NCBI RefSeq assembly: GCF_034313965.1
Contig: NZ_JAVIWQ010000002.1
Coordinates: 3,100,001-3,164,000, forward strand
Length of the DNA stretch: 64,000 nt
Direction of reading: 5' to 3'
From: Herbaspirillum sp. RTI4
GTDB taxonomy: Bacteria; Pseudomonadota; Gammaproteobacteria; Burkholderiales; Burkholderiaceae_D
The notes beneath the pieces are model-generated. The model worked only from the letters and a program-made list of their open reading frames with translations, ran no database searches and was not told the DNA's origin. How positions within the stretch are numbered: position 1 is the first letter of the stretch; each line of letters starts with the position of its first letter. Both the position numbers and the translations under genes were made by a program. This document shows, one piece after another, positions 43,999 to 53,136 of the stretch.

Positions 43999-44272
43999 CT
44001 GTGCGGCCCTCCAGGAGGTACACGCCGACACGGTGATAAACACCGCTTTCCGTTTGCTCTTCGCGGTAGACGGTTTTAATGCGCTTGCCTGCGCTGCGCA
44101 TCTCATGGATACGTGGCCGTGGGTCGTAGCAATCGAGATAACGTGAGGCTTCGTAAGTGGTCACGCTGCCCAGACGCTCCATTGCGGCCAACATCCGGCC
44201 GCGCTGGATGGCGCAATCGTTGCCGGGCATGGTGTGCAGTATTGCGGCCAAGGCGTCGGTGCGGGCGCTCAT
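43991..44272 (-). CDS. small helix-turn-helix protein of the element
   Basis: 93 residues. The middle (MLAAMERLGSVTTYEASRYLDCYDPRPRIHEMRSAGKRI) matches the winged helix found in small prophage regulators, followed by a short beta-hairpin end. It overlaps the AlpA gene by four bases and the Ash/Icd-like ORF by eight. It is probably a DNA-binding regulator of the element; its target is unknown, but the inverted repeat at 44523-44573 is a candidate. Confidence 0.7.
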   Translation of the reverse strand: MSARTDALAAILHTMPGNDCAIQRGRMLAAMERLGSVTTYEASRYLDCYDPRPRIHEMRSAGKRIKTVYREEQTESGVYHRVGVYLLEGRTDE

Positions 44273-44517
44273 CGCTTTACCTCCACGTCCGCACGATAAT
44301 TCAACGGGTCAGCAAAGAACCTGTGCAGCTCACGATTGGAATACGCGGTGCAGCGGTCGGAGAATTTGATCGGCGGCGGCGCTTTGCCTGCAATGACAAG
44401 CTGGCGGAATTTCTCCCGACTGAATGGGGAGTAAGGGAGGATTTGTTTCCAGCGGCTCATGCCGTCGGATGGAAGTGATTTGCTGAGGGTTGTTGCTGTG
44501 GTTGCGCTGGTTACCAT
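44269..44517 (-). CDS. AlpA-family regulator/excisionase
   Basis: 82 residues. The MerR-like winged helix of AlpA is seen in LPYSPFSREKFRQLVIAGKAPPPIKFSDRCTAYSNRELHRFF. AlpA-type proteins activate integrase or act as excision factors in P4- and CP4-57-type elements. It is the first gene of the seven-gene operon, which runs to 40371 with every junction overlapping, and has a large inverted repeat directly upstream (44523-44573). Confidence 0.8.
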   Translation of the reverse strand: MVTSATTATTLSKSLPSDGMSRWKQILPYSPFSREKFRQLVIAGKAPPPIKFSDRCTAYSNRELHRFFADPLNYRADVEVKR

Positions 44518-44522
44518 ATTTG

Positions 44523-44573
44523 CCTAACTTTGCATGTTGCCGCCATGATTCGGCGGGGTGATGCAAGGTTAGG
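44523..44573. promoter_or_regulatory. nested inverted repeat upstream of alpA
   Basis: CCTAACTTTGCAT (44523-44535) and ATGCAAGGTTAGG (44561-44573) pair at 12 of 13 positions, with a second inner pair CCGCC/GGCGG. It lies six bases upstream of the AlpA start codon, so it may act as an operator or as a 5' hairpin over the ribosome binding site. Confidence 0.7.
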
Positions 44574-44595
44574 GGGCAGATCAGGGTGTTGAATA

Positions 44596-44720
44596 GCTGG
44601 GTGGGTTGCGAAAACACACCCAGCCATCAGTGCGTAAGGGGTGGGTGGGTTATGCCAATTAACAGGTGGGTGAGTTCCTGAAAGCCTTTGCTGTTGCGGG
44701 TTTTAACGGTGGGTGGGTTA
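44596..44720. repeat. iteron-like GGTGGGTGGGTT repeats
   Basis: Four copies or near copies of GGTGGGTGGGTT occur at 44599-44607 (short form), 44641-44651, 44665-44676 (GGTGGGTGAGTT) and 44708-44719. The first is part of an inverted repeat (GCTGGGTG and CACCCAGC, 44596-44603 and 44617-44624). They fill the gap between alpA and the 249-residue gene and may be the replication origin or binding sites for an element regulator. Confidence 0.65.
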
Positions 44721-45467
44721 TTCTGGCGTTTTTGTTGCGCCGCCATTCTTGTTCCAGTTGGAGACTGTTTTTATTCTCTCGATAGCTTCGCCCGACAATG
44801 ACTTGTATTCAGGATCGTTCTTCATCGCCTCGCCAATAGCTGCTCTAACAGCCTTGCCATTTGCTCGCGGATCGCCGTTTTTTGCCACCTTCTCCCATGC
44901 CCTCGTTGCCACTCTAAGCTCCAAAGGAGACAGAGGATTATTTGCATCCATGTAGGCAGGAGCTGCAAGCTGGAGGATTGGGTTGGGCGGCGAGGGTTGA
45001 ATGTTTCGAGATTCTAAAAATGCTGATCTCTCTATCTGCAGTTCTTGCCTGTACTCTTGCGCATCCTTTTTTTGCAATATTTGACGGTACGATGGAATAT
45101 TCTTGCTTTTTGTCCATTGTAAAAACGCTGCTTGCTTTATGCGTGTTTTATGTTGAATTAGAGCATGGGAATCTGGCAAGTCAGGAAATTCAACTTTCTT
45201 TTCCCAAGGGCCATTTTGATAATCTTCGTGATCTTCCCAGGCACTTTCAAAAGATAGCGTCCCAACACAAACAGCCTCAGAAATTGCGCGCTGAAAAAGT
45301 TTGGAATTTTGATGTTGAATCTTCGGTACTTTCGACACCAATGCAGATATGCGCAGCCCCTCATGATCGAGAGGGTTGATGCCTGCCCATATCATCGCAG
45401 CCTCCTCCACCGTCCAAACCTCTACGTATCGCCAGTATGATAGGTCTGGCAGTTCATCCAATCGCAT
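44718..45467 (-). CDS. hypothetical protein of the element, 249 aa
   Basis: 249 residues, soluble. The N terminus (LSYWRYVEVWTVEEAAMIWAGINPLDHEG) resembles the start of small proteins near phage replication genes. The middle is charged, and the C terminus has a helical domain (SPLELRVATRAWEKVAKNGDPRANGKAVRAAIGEAMKN). Base composition is lower in GC than the neighbours, indicating a different origin. I recognise no function. It is transcribed separately from the alpA operon, upstream of it. Confidence 0.6.
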   Translation of the reverse strand: MRLDELPDLSYWRYVEVWTVEEAAMIWAGINPLDHEGLRISALVSKVPKIQHQNSKLFQRAISEAVCVGTLSFESAWEDHEDYQNGPWEKKVEFPDLPDSHALIQHKTRIKQAAFLQWTKSKNIPSYRQILQKKDAQEYRQELQIERSAFLESRNIQPSPPNPILQLAAPAYMDANNPLSPLELRVATRAWEKVAKNGDPRANGKAVRAAIGEAMKNDPEYKSLSGEAIERIKTVSNWNKNGGATKTPE

Positions 45468-45577
45468 TACATTGCCCCTTCCCCCTTAATTCAGAAGCCA
45501 CGCCAGCAGATCAAAAGGGGTAACGATCTGTTTTCCCGCCGTCGCGGTAGGCATGGCAAAGCGTTGACGCTAGGCGT

Positions 45578-45844
45578 TCATTCTTCGTAGTGGTATCGGC
45601 AGGCCAGAACGGTGAGCGTGTCATCGTCGGCGGCATACACCAGCCGGTGGCGCTCATCAATGCGCCGTGACCAGAACCCCGACATATCGCCAAGTAATGC
45701 CTCCGGCTTTCCGATGCCCTCGAAAGGGGTTCGCGCCGATGCCTCGATCAGCAGGTTAATTCTGCGCAGCGTTTTTTTGTCCTGGCCTTGCCAGTAGGTG
45801 TAGTCACCCCATGCGGCGGGCGTGAATTTGATATGACGGCTCAC
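45578..45844 (-). CDS. yoeB: YoeB-family mRNA interferase toxin
   Basis: 88 residues, the usual YoeB length. The catalytic set is visible: the glutamate/arginine region in SRRIDERHRLVYA and the C-terminal CRYHYEE with His and Tyr. It cuts mRNA at the ribosomal A site when free of YefM. The start overlaps the antitoxin stop as ATGA. Inside the element it probably stabilises inheritance. Confidence 0.92.
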   Translation of the reverse strand: MSRHIKFTPAAWGDYTYWQGQDKKTLRRINLLIEASARTPFEGIGKPEALLGDMSGFWSRRIDERHRLVYAADDDTLTVLACRYHYEE

Positions 45845-46101
45845 AGATCGGGGTCAGTCAATGCGCGCTTACCAGCCTTGCCGCCACGGTATTGCTGGAT
45901 GGATTCTGCCAGGTGCTTTGCATTGGCGGGTGTCGATAGCAGGTAGAGCGTTTCCGCCATCTGTTGGTAGTGATCGAGGGACATGACTACGGCGTCGCCA
46001 CCATCGCGGCGATTGATGATGGTGATGTCGGCGTTTTCGATTACGCCATCAATGACTGACTTCAGTGAATTGCGCGCTTCTGAGTAGCTGATAACTTGCA
46101 T
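45841..46101 (-). CDS. yefM: YefM-family antitoxin
   Basis: 86 residues with the YefM N-terminal domain (YSEARNSLKSVIDGVIENADITIINRRDGGDAVVMSLDHYQQM) and a charged C-terminal tail that blocks YoeB. The region upstream contains the inverted arms TACTTG and CAAGTA, 14 bases apart, a possible autorepression site. Paired with yoeB by a four-base overlap. Confidence 0.92.
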   Translation of the reverse strand: MQVISYSEARNSLKSVIDGVIENADITIINRRDGGDAVVMSLDHYQQMAETLYLLSTPANAKHLAESIQQYRGGKAGKRALTDPDL

Positions 46102-46177
46102 GGCAAACTCCTGTACTTGTGCATTTTATTGTCCAAGTATAGCTTTTAATGCCAAGGGTTGCCAACTGCTTCAGTAT

Positions 46178-47440
46178 TTATGCCGCCTTAAATAGGGCGT
46201 GTATGACCTTGCCGCCTCGGGCCATGACGTCCAGGTAGTCGGCCCATTCCTGCATCATCTTTTTGCGCTCGTCGAGGAACTGCGCTCTATCGTAGGCGCT
46301 GGCGATTTTGTCTTTTTGTGCGTGGGCAAGCTGGCGGTCTACCACTTCATGCCGATAACCTAGCCGCTCCTTAATCGTACTCATGGCCAATGCCCGGAAT
46401 CCGTGACCGGTCATCTTGTTTTGATAGCCCATGCGCTTGAGTGCCGCCAGTATCGCGCCGTTGCTCATGGGCTTTTTAGGGTCGCGCTGATTCGGGAAAA
46501 GGTAGGTGCTGCCGCCAGTAAGCGTATGCAATTCGCGCAGAAGCTCTAAAGCCTGCCGTGATAGGCAAACGTGATGATTAGCTTTATCCGGGTTCACGGT
46601 CAGCTTGCCGCGCTTCATACGCTGCCACGGGATAACCCATTCCCCTGCTTCCAGATCAATTTCTGGCCATGTCGCTTCGATCAGTTCGCTGGTGCGCACA
46701 AATACCAGCATCATCAGGTGCATGGCGATTCGGGTGGGTTTGAATAGCCGGGCGTCGTTCTTGTCCATCGCTGCCAAGAAAGCCGGTAGCTCGTCGGAGG
46801 TGATGGCGGCAAAGTGTCCGGCCTGTACCGGCTTGAGTACGTCCCTGAGGTCGGCGGCCGGGTTCGGGTTGGTAATGCCTTGCTGGTTGGCATAGCTAAA
46901 AACCCGGCTGCATGTTGATTTGAGCCGGTGGGCGACTTCTTGCGCGCCGCGTACCTCTATCTTGCGAAGCGCCGCGATCATGTGCTGGTGTGTGACTGAG
47001 CCGATAGGCATTGCGCCGATTTCGGGAAATATATCGATCTCCAAGCGCCTGAGCGTGTCTTTGGCGGTCGTCCCCTTCCAGCTAGGTAGTTTATTGGTGT
47101 GCCACTCTCGGGCCAGCTTCTCGAATGTCTGCGCCGCCTGCTCTGATGCAAGTCGGTCTTTATCTCGCTTGGCCTGCCCGGGGTCGATGCCGTCCGCCTT
47201 GTGCTTCTTGGCCGTATCGCGCAGTTTCCGGGCCTCGATCAACGTTACTACCGGGTATGCCCCGAAGGACAGGCGGTTTTCTTTGCCGCTGGCTTGCCTG
47301 AACTTCATACGCCATAGCTTGCCCCCTGTTGGAATGACTTCAAGGTACAAGCCTCCGCCGTCTGCCAGCTTGTACGGCTTATCCTTGGGCTTGGCGTTCT
47401 TGACTTGAATGTCGGTCAGTGGGGCGATCTTTTTAGGCAT
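46178..47440 (-). CDS. tyrosine recombinase integrase, P4 type (DUF4102 N-terminal domain)
   Basis: 420 residues from ATG 47440 (MPKKIAPLTD). The N-terminal DUF4102 part (NAKPKDKPYKLADGGGLYLEV) precedes a SAM-like core-binding domain (about 100-190) and the catalytic domain (Arg in LVFVRTSEL, His-x-x-Arg in GHGFRA, His in QLAHAQ, Tyr in SAYDRAQF). It should integrate the element at the adjacent tRNA-Ser gene. The frame extends to 47494 across the TGCCCCCAA repeats, but family proteins begin near PLTD. The gene stands next to the tRNA 3' end as in other tRNA-targeting islands. Confidence 0.92.
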   Translation of the reverse strand: MPKKIAPLTDIQVKNAKPKDKPYKLADGGGLYLEVIPTGGKLWRMKFRQASGKENRLSFGAYPVVTLIEARKLRDTAKKHKADGIDPGQAKRDKDRLASEQAAQTFEKLAREWHTNKLPSWKGTTAKDTLRRLEIDIFPEIGAMPIGSVTHQHMIAALRKIEVRGAQEVAHRLKSTCSRVFSYANQQGITNPNPAADLRDVLKPVQAGHFAAITSDELPAFLAAMDKNDARLFKPTRIAMHLMMLVFVRTSELIEATWPEIDLEAGEWVIPWQRMKRGKLTVNPDKANHHVCLSRQALELLRELHTLTGGSTYLFPNQRDPKKPMSNGAILAALKRMGYQNKMTGHGFRALAMSTIKERLGYRHEVVDRQLAHAQKDKIASAYDRAQFLDERKKMMQEWADYLDVMARGGKVIHALFKAA

Positions 47441-47474
47441 TTTGGGGGCATCCTGTTTTTGGTGTTCTGGACAT

Positions 47475-47497
47475 GCCCCCAAGACTGCCCCCAAAAA
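47475..47497 (+). repeat. tandem TGCCCCCAA units, right copy
   Basis: ATGCCCCCAAGACTGCCCCC followed by AAAA nearly repeats the sequence at 39857-39881, in the same orientation. It lies just upstream of the integrase start. The two copies bracket the element contents. Confidence 0.55.
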
Positions 47498-47537
47498 ACG
47501 TGGCAGTCAATAGGCAAACTTTGGCGCTATGGGCGTA

Positions 47538-47575
47538 AAAAAGCCCCTAAGTCGTTGATTACTTAGGGGCTTTTT
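47538..47575 (-). terminator. rho-independent terminator downstream of tRNA-Ser
   Basis: AAGCCCCTAAGT (47541-47552) and ACTTAGGGGCTT (47561-47572) form a 12-bp stem with an 8-base loop, flanked by A and T runs. It ends tRNA-Ser transcription and shields the integrase gene from it. Confidence 0.85.
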
Positions 47576-47605
47576 GTCAAACTTAGGCAACGTTTGCTAT
47601 GTACT

Positions 47606-47695
47606 TGGCGGAGAGGGTGGGATTCGAACCCACGTTAGGCCTAAACCTAAACCAGATTTCGAGTCTGGCGCATTCGACCACTCTGCCACCTCTCC
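47606..47695 (-). tRNA. tRNA-Ser (CGA), integration target
   Basis: Minus strand, 90 bases with the long variable arm of class II tRNAs. Acceptor GGAGAGG/CCTCTCC, anticodon loop in CCAGACTCGAAATCTGG giving anticodon CGA, T loop GTTCGAATCCC, and encoded CCA at 47606-47608. The integrase gene begins about 165 bases from its 3' end. A 16-base copy of its T-arm region appears at 39789-39804. Confidence 0.96.
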
Positions 47696-47898
47696 TGCTG
47701 GTCTTTATTCACTACCCGGAGGCAGCAAAGCTCATGATTATAGCAGGAAATTTTACTGAAGAAACTCGCAATGCACACTAAACTCGTTTTTCTTTATTGC
47801 TGCCCTGCTCAATTCGGCCCGATTCCGGCAAACACGCTTGAATGCCCGTCCAAAGCTCTGTTGCAATAAAGCTGCGGCATATCATCATCCTGTCACAA

Positions 47899-49824
47899 AT
47901 GAATAATAGGATGAGTTTTCAACAGCGGACACCGCTGCATACTGCGGCAAATAGCATCTCAGACATGGTCCCATACAACTCAACCTCGCTGTTTAGCGAT
48001 GCCCCTCCGCTGACATCACTGCAATCCCCCACGTCATCCGCTTCTGATGCGCATGCACTGGCGCATCTGATGGAGATTGTCAGCGAGCGCCGATTACATG
48101 CGCTGTTTCAGCCCATCATCCGCATGCAGAGCGGCGAGGTGATCGGTTACGAGGGACTCATTCGCGGCCCTTCCAATAGCCCGCTGCATTCACCGCTGAA
48201 CCTGTTCAAGGTCGCCCGCGCAAACGGCATGTCGGTGCAGGTCGAACACCTGTGCCGTCATATCGTGATGTCGCAATTTGCCAAGTCCGGCCTGCCAGGC
48301 CGACTGTTTCTCAATGTCAGCCCCGGCACGCTGGTGCATCCGGAAGCGCGGCAGGGCGAAACGCTGCGCTATCTGAATGAACTCGGGATCAACCCCGAAC
48401 GCATCATCATCGAGCTGACCGAAAACGAACCGACCTACGATTACACCTTGCTGCGCAATGCCGCGATGCACTACCGCAGCATGGGGTTTCAGATCGCCAT
48501 CGATGATCTGGGCGAAGGCTTTTCCAGTTTGCGGCTCTGGTCGGAATTGCGACCGGAGTACGTCAAGGTCGACATGCATTTCATCCAGGGCATCAATCTC
48601 GATCCGATGAAACTGCAATTCGTCCGTTCGATTCAGGAAATCGCTGAAAAATCAGGCTGCATGGTCATTGCTGAAGGCATAGAAACACAGGCCGAGCTGC
48701 TGACCGTGCGCGACATGGGCATCGCCTGCGGTCAGGGTTATCACATAGGACGGCCGCATATCGCCCCCAGCACCAGCATCAGCGATGAGATGGTCAAGCT
48801 GCTGCGCCGCGAGAAAACCCCCTTGCCGGCCAACAATGCGCACGGCAAAAACAGGGCGACCGTCCTCAAGCTGCTGCGCGTAGTCACGCCGATTTCACCC
48901 GACATGCCCAATGATCAGGTCTATGCACTGTTCGTCAACAATCCCGATTTGCAAACCCTGCCAGTAGTGAGCGACTCCATTCCGGTCGGCCTGATCAACC
49001 GCTACAGCATGGTGGAACGCTATGCGCGGCTGTACGGGCGCGAACTGCATGGCAAAAAATCCTGTACGTTTTTTATGGATTCGCAGCCGCTGCTGACCGA
49101 TCAGCACACCAGCCTGCAAGATCTCAGTCACATTCTGGTTCAGGCGGAAGCGCACCATTTGGCGAATGGCTTCATCATTACCGACGAGGGACGTTATCTG
49201 GGCATGGGCAGCGGCCACGACCTGTTGCGCGAAATTACGCAAATGCAAATGGACGCCGCCCGTTACGCCAATCCGCTGACGCAGTTACCGGGCAATGTGC
49301 CGATCAACGAGCATATCGAGTACCTGCTGCAAAACGGCGTCCATTTTTGTATTTGCTATTGCGATCTGGATCACTTCAAACCGTTCAACGACATCTACGG
49401 CTATCGGCGCGGCGACGACATGATCCAGATGACCGGAAGAATTCTGAGCGAACACTGCGACCCCGATCACGATTTCATCGGCCATATCGGCGGCGACGAT
49501 TTCCTGATCATGTTTCAGAGTCCCGACTGGCAAAACCGCTGCGAAAAAATACTGGCCGAATTCGGGAAGGTCAGCGCCGTGTTTTATAACGAAGATGACC
49601 GCCTGCGCGAGGGCTATTTCAGCGAAAATCGCAAAGGCGGCAGGGAATTCAACCCGCTGGTGAGCCTGTCGCTGGGAGCAGTCCTGATCGAACCAGGACA
49701 ATATTCCTCTCCGCACCAGATTGCCTCTGCCGCAACCAAGGCAAAAAAACTCGCAAAAAAAACACCGGGCAACAGCCTGTTCATCGAACAGCGCGCACCG
49801 GTGTCATTCGCCTGGGCAACCTGA
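47899..49824 (+). CDS. EAL-CBS-GGDEF domain protein, cyclic di-GMP turnover or signalling
   Basis: About 641 residues from ATG 47899; the frame opens at 47842 and no start has a good ribosome binding site. Order: EAL domain (about 60-300), paired CBS domains (about 320-450), GGDEF domain (about 475-630). The EAL motif reads EGL, with the catalytic DDLGEGFSSL loop and ENEPT present, so phosphodiesterase activity is possible. The GGDEF motif reads GGDDF, a variant whose cyclase activity is doubtful. The CBS pair suggests control by adenine nucleotides. Soluble, no membrane segment. Confidence 0.88.
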   Translation: MNNRMSFQQRTPLHTAANSISDMVPYNSTSLFSDAPPLTSLQSPTSSASDAHALAHLMEIVSERRLHALFQPIIRMQSGEVIGYEGLIRGPSNSPLHSPLNLFKVARANGMSVQVEHLCRHIVMSQFAKSGLPGRLFLNVSPGTLVHPEARQGETLRYLNELGINPERIIIELTENEPTYDYTLLRNAAMHYRSMGFQIAIDDLGEGFSSLRLWSELRPEYVKVDMHFIQGINLDPMKLQFVRSIQEIAEKSGCMVIAEGIETQAELLTVRDMGIACGQGYHIGRPHIAPSTSISDEMVKLLRREKTPLPANNAHGKNRATVLKLLRVVTPISPDMPNDQVYALFVNNPDLQTLPVVSDSIPVGLINRYSMVERYARLYGRELHGKKSCTFFMDSQPLLTDQHTSLQDLSHILVQAEAHHLANGFIITDEGRYLGMGSGHDLLREITQMQMDAARYANPLTQLPGNVPINEHIEYLLQNGVHFCICYCDLDHFKPFNDIYGYRRGDDMIQMTGRILSEHCDPDHDFIGHIGGDDFLIMFQSPDWQNRCEKILAEFGKVSAVFYNEDDRLREGYFSENRKGGREFNPLVSLSLGAVLIEPGQYSSPHQIASAATKAKKLAKKTPGNSLFIEQRAPVSFAWAT

Positions 49825-49849
49825 CTGCGGTCGGCCGGGTACTCTCCTC

Positions 49850-51202
<1,353 letters not shown>

Positions 51203-51258
51203 TCAGGAAATGGCGCTGTGCAAAGGCGGTATTGTAACAAGCGAAGCCGACTGAGAAC

Positions 51259-52545
51259 TCAAGCCTTGCCCGCTTCTTCGTCGAGCCAGCGCAAATGCGC
51301 CATTTTTTCAGCGATTTTGGCTTCCAGACCACGCGGTACAGGGCGATACCAGTGCGGCTCCGCCATGCCTTCGGGCAAATAGGTTTCCCCGGCGGCGTAA
51401 GCCTCCGGCTCGTCGTGGGCGTAGCGGTACAACTTGCCGTAGCCCAGTTCCTTCATCAGCTTGGTCGGCGCATTGCGCAGATGTTCCGGCACACCGCGCG
51501 ATTTGTCCTTGGCGACGAAGGCCCGTGCCGCGTTATACGCCATATAGCCGGCGTTGCTCTTGGCGGCAATCGCCAGATAAATTACCGCCTGCGCCAGCGC
51601 CAGTTCGCCTTCGGGCGAGCCTAAGCGTTCATAGGTGGCGGCGGCGTCGTTGGCGATCTGCATCGCGCGCGGGTCGGCCAGGCCAATGTCTTCCCACGCC
51701 ATGCGCACGATGCGACGCGCCAGATAACGCGCATCAACGCCGCCGTCCAGCATGCGGGTAAGCCAGTACAGCGCGCCGTCCGGACTGGAACCGCGCACCG
51801 ATTTGTGCAGAGCCGAGATCTGGTCGTAAAACGCATCGCCGCCTTTGTCGAAACGACGCAAGGTATCGCCCAGACATTCGATCAGCAAAGCGGCATCGAC
51901 CTGCGTCTGTTGTTTGGCACTAGCGGCACGGGCCACGATTTCCAGATTATTGAGCAGTTTGCGACCGTCACCATCGGCGCTGGCGATCAGACTGGCTTTG
52001 GCGTCCCCGTCGAAGCTCAGTCCGCCCAATTCAGCACTGGCAGCGCGGTCGATGAGCTGGCTCAGATCCTCGTCGGTCAGGGACTTGAGCACGTACACCG
52101 CCGCCCGCGACAGCAAGGCGCCGTTGACTTCAAACGAGGGGTTTTCAGTGGTCGCGCCGATGAAGGTGAACAAGCCGCTTTCAACGTGCGGCAGGAAGGC
52201 ATCCTGCTGGCTCTTGTTGAAGCGATGCACTTCATCGACAAACAGAATAGTGCGACGCCCCGAATTGGCCTTGATGACCTGCGCCCGTTCCACCGCTTCG
52301 CGAATATCCTTGACGCCCGACAGCACTGCCGACAAGGCAATGAATTCGGCATTGAAACTATCCGCCATCAGCCGCGCCAGCGTGGTCTTGCCCACTCCCG
52401 GCGGACCCCACAGGATCATCGAATGCGGCTCGCCGGATTCAAACGCCACGCGCAGCGGTTTACCTGCGCTGAGCAGATGTTGCTGTCCAATGACATCGTC
52501 AAGGGTGCGAGGTCGGAGACGTTCGGCTAACGGCGCGGAATTCAT
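51259..52545 (-). CDS. rarA: replication-associated recombination protein A (RarA/MgsA), AAA+ ATPase
   Basis: 428 residues. AAA+ core with Walker A GPPGVGKTTLARL, Walker B LFVDEVHRFNKSQQD and the sensor segment GATTENPSFEVNGALLSRA. The C-terminal tetramerisation domain follows (AMQIANDAAATYERLGSPEGELALAQAVIYLA). It acts at stalled replication forks. The start ATG 52545 agrees with family N termini (LAERLRPRTLDDVIGQ). Confidence 0.96.
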   Translation of the reverse strand: MNSAPLAERLRPRTLDDVIGQQHLLSAGKPLRVAFESGEPHSMILWGPPGVGKTTLARLMADSFNAEFIALSAVLSGVKDIREAVERAQVIKANSGRRTILFVDEVHRFNKSQQDAFLPHVESGLFTFIGATTENPSFEVNGALLSRAAVYVLKSLTDEDLSQLIDRAASAELGGLSFDGDAKASLIASADGDGRKLLNNLEIVARAASAKQQTQVDAALLIECLGDTLRRFDKGGDAFYDQISALHKSVRGSSPDGALYWLTRMLDGGVDARYLARRIVRMAWEDIGLADPRAMQIANDAAATYERLGSPEGELALAQAVIYLAIAAKSNAGYMAYNAARAFVAKDKSRGVPEHLRNAPTKLMKELGYGKLYRYAHDEPEAYAAGETYLPEGMAEPHWYRPVPRGLEAKIAEKMAHLRWLDEEAGKA

Positions 52546-52713
52546 GCAGAGGGAAAGGGGGAAGAGAAATGGACTGCTAGTCTAACCGATACCGGGAGGG
52601 TGGCTCTGCGCGTATGCCGGGAGTGCGCTAGAATCCTGCCGGTCTGTGACTGGCTGGCGGCAACGGCATTCCGGCTCTCCTCATCCACTTCACGCCTGAC
52701 GGCGTTTCTTTCC

Positions 52714-53067
52714 ATGACCTTTGTCGTCACCGATTCCTGCATCGCTTGCAAATACACCGATTGCGTCAGCGTCTGCCCGATGGACTGCTTCATCGAAGGC
52801 CCGAATTTCATGGTGATTGACCCGACGACCTGCATCGACTGCTCGATGTGCGTGCCGGAATGTCCGGTGGGCGCGATTTATCACGATATCGACTTGCCGG
52901 AGCAACAGCGCCATTTCACTGCGATCAACGCCACGCTGGCCAGACATCCTGACTGGAAGCCGCTCACACAAGCACACGCCCCTTTACCGGATCACGAAAA
53001 GTGGCGCACGGTGCAAAACAAGATAGGCATGCTGAAGAATGTAGAAGAAACCACTGCGCTGACCTGA
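52714..53067 (+). CDS. fdxA: seven-iron ferredoxin FdxA
   Basis: 117 residues from ATG 52714 (MTFVVTDSCIACKYTDC). The first cluster site is CIACKYTDCVSVCPMDCF and the second CIDCSMCVPECPVGA, the spacing expected for the [3Fe-4S]/[4Fe-4S] FdxA type. The C-terminal extension (about 70-117) is typical. It transfers electrons in the cytoplasm. The open frame starting at 52600 adds non-conserved sequence. Confidence 0.94.
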   Translation: MTFVVTDSCIACKYTDCVSVCPMDCFIEGPNFMVIDPTTCIDCSMCVPECPVGAIYHDIDLPEQQRHFTAINATLARHPDWKPLTQAHAPLPDHEKWRTVQNKIGMLKNVEETTALT

Positions 53068-53136
53068 GAGGGTCTTGCTATCACCTCACTACACTCGCGC
53101 GGCTTGAGCAGATGCGCCCCCAAGAGATAGCCTGAA

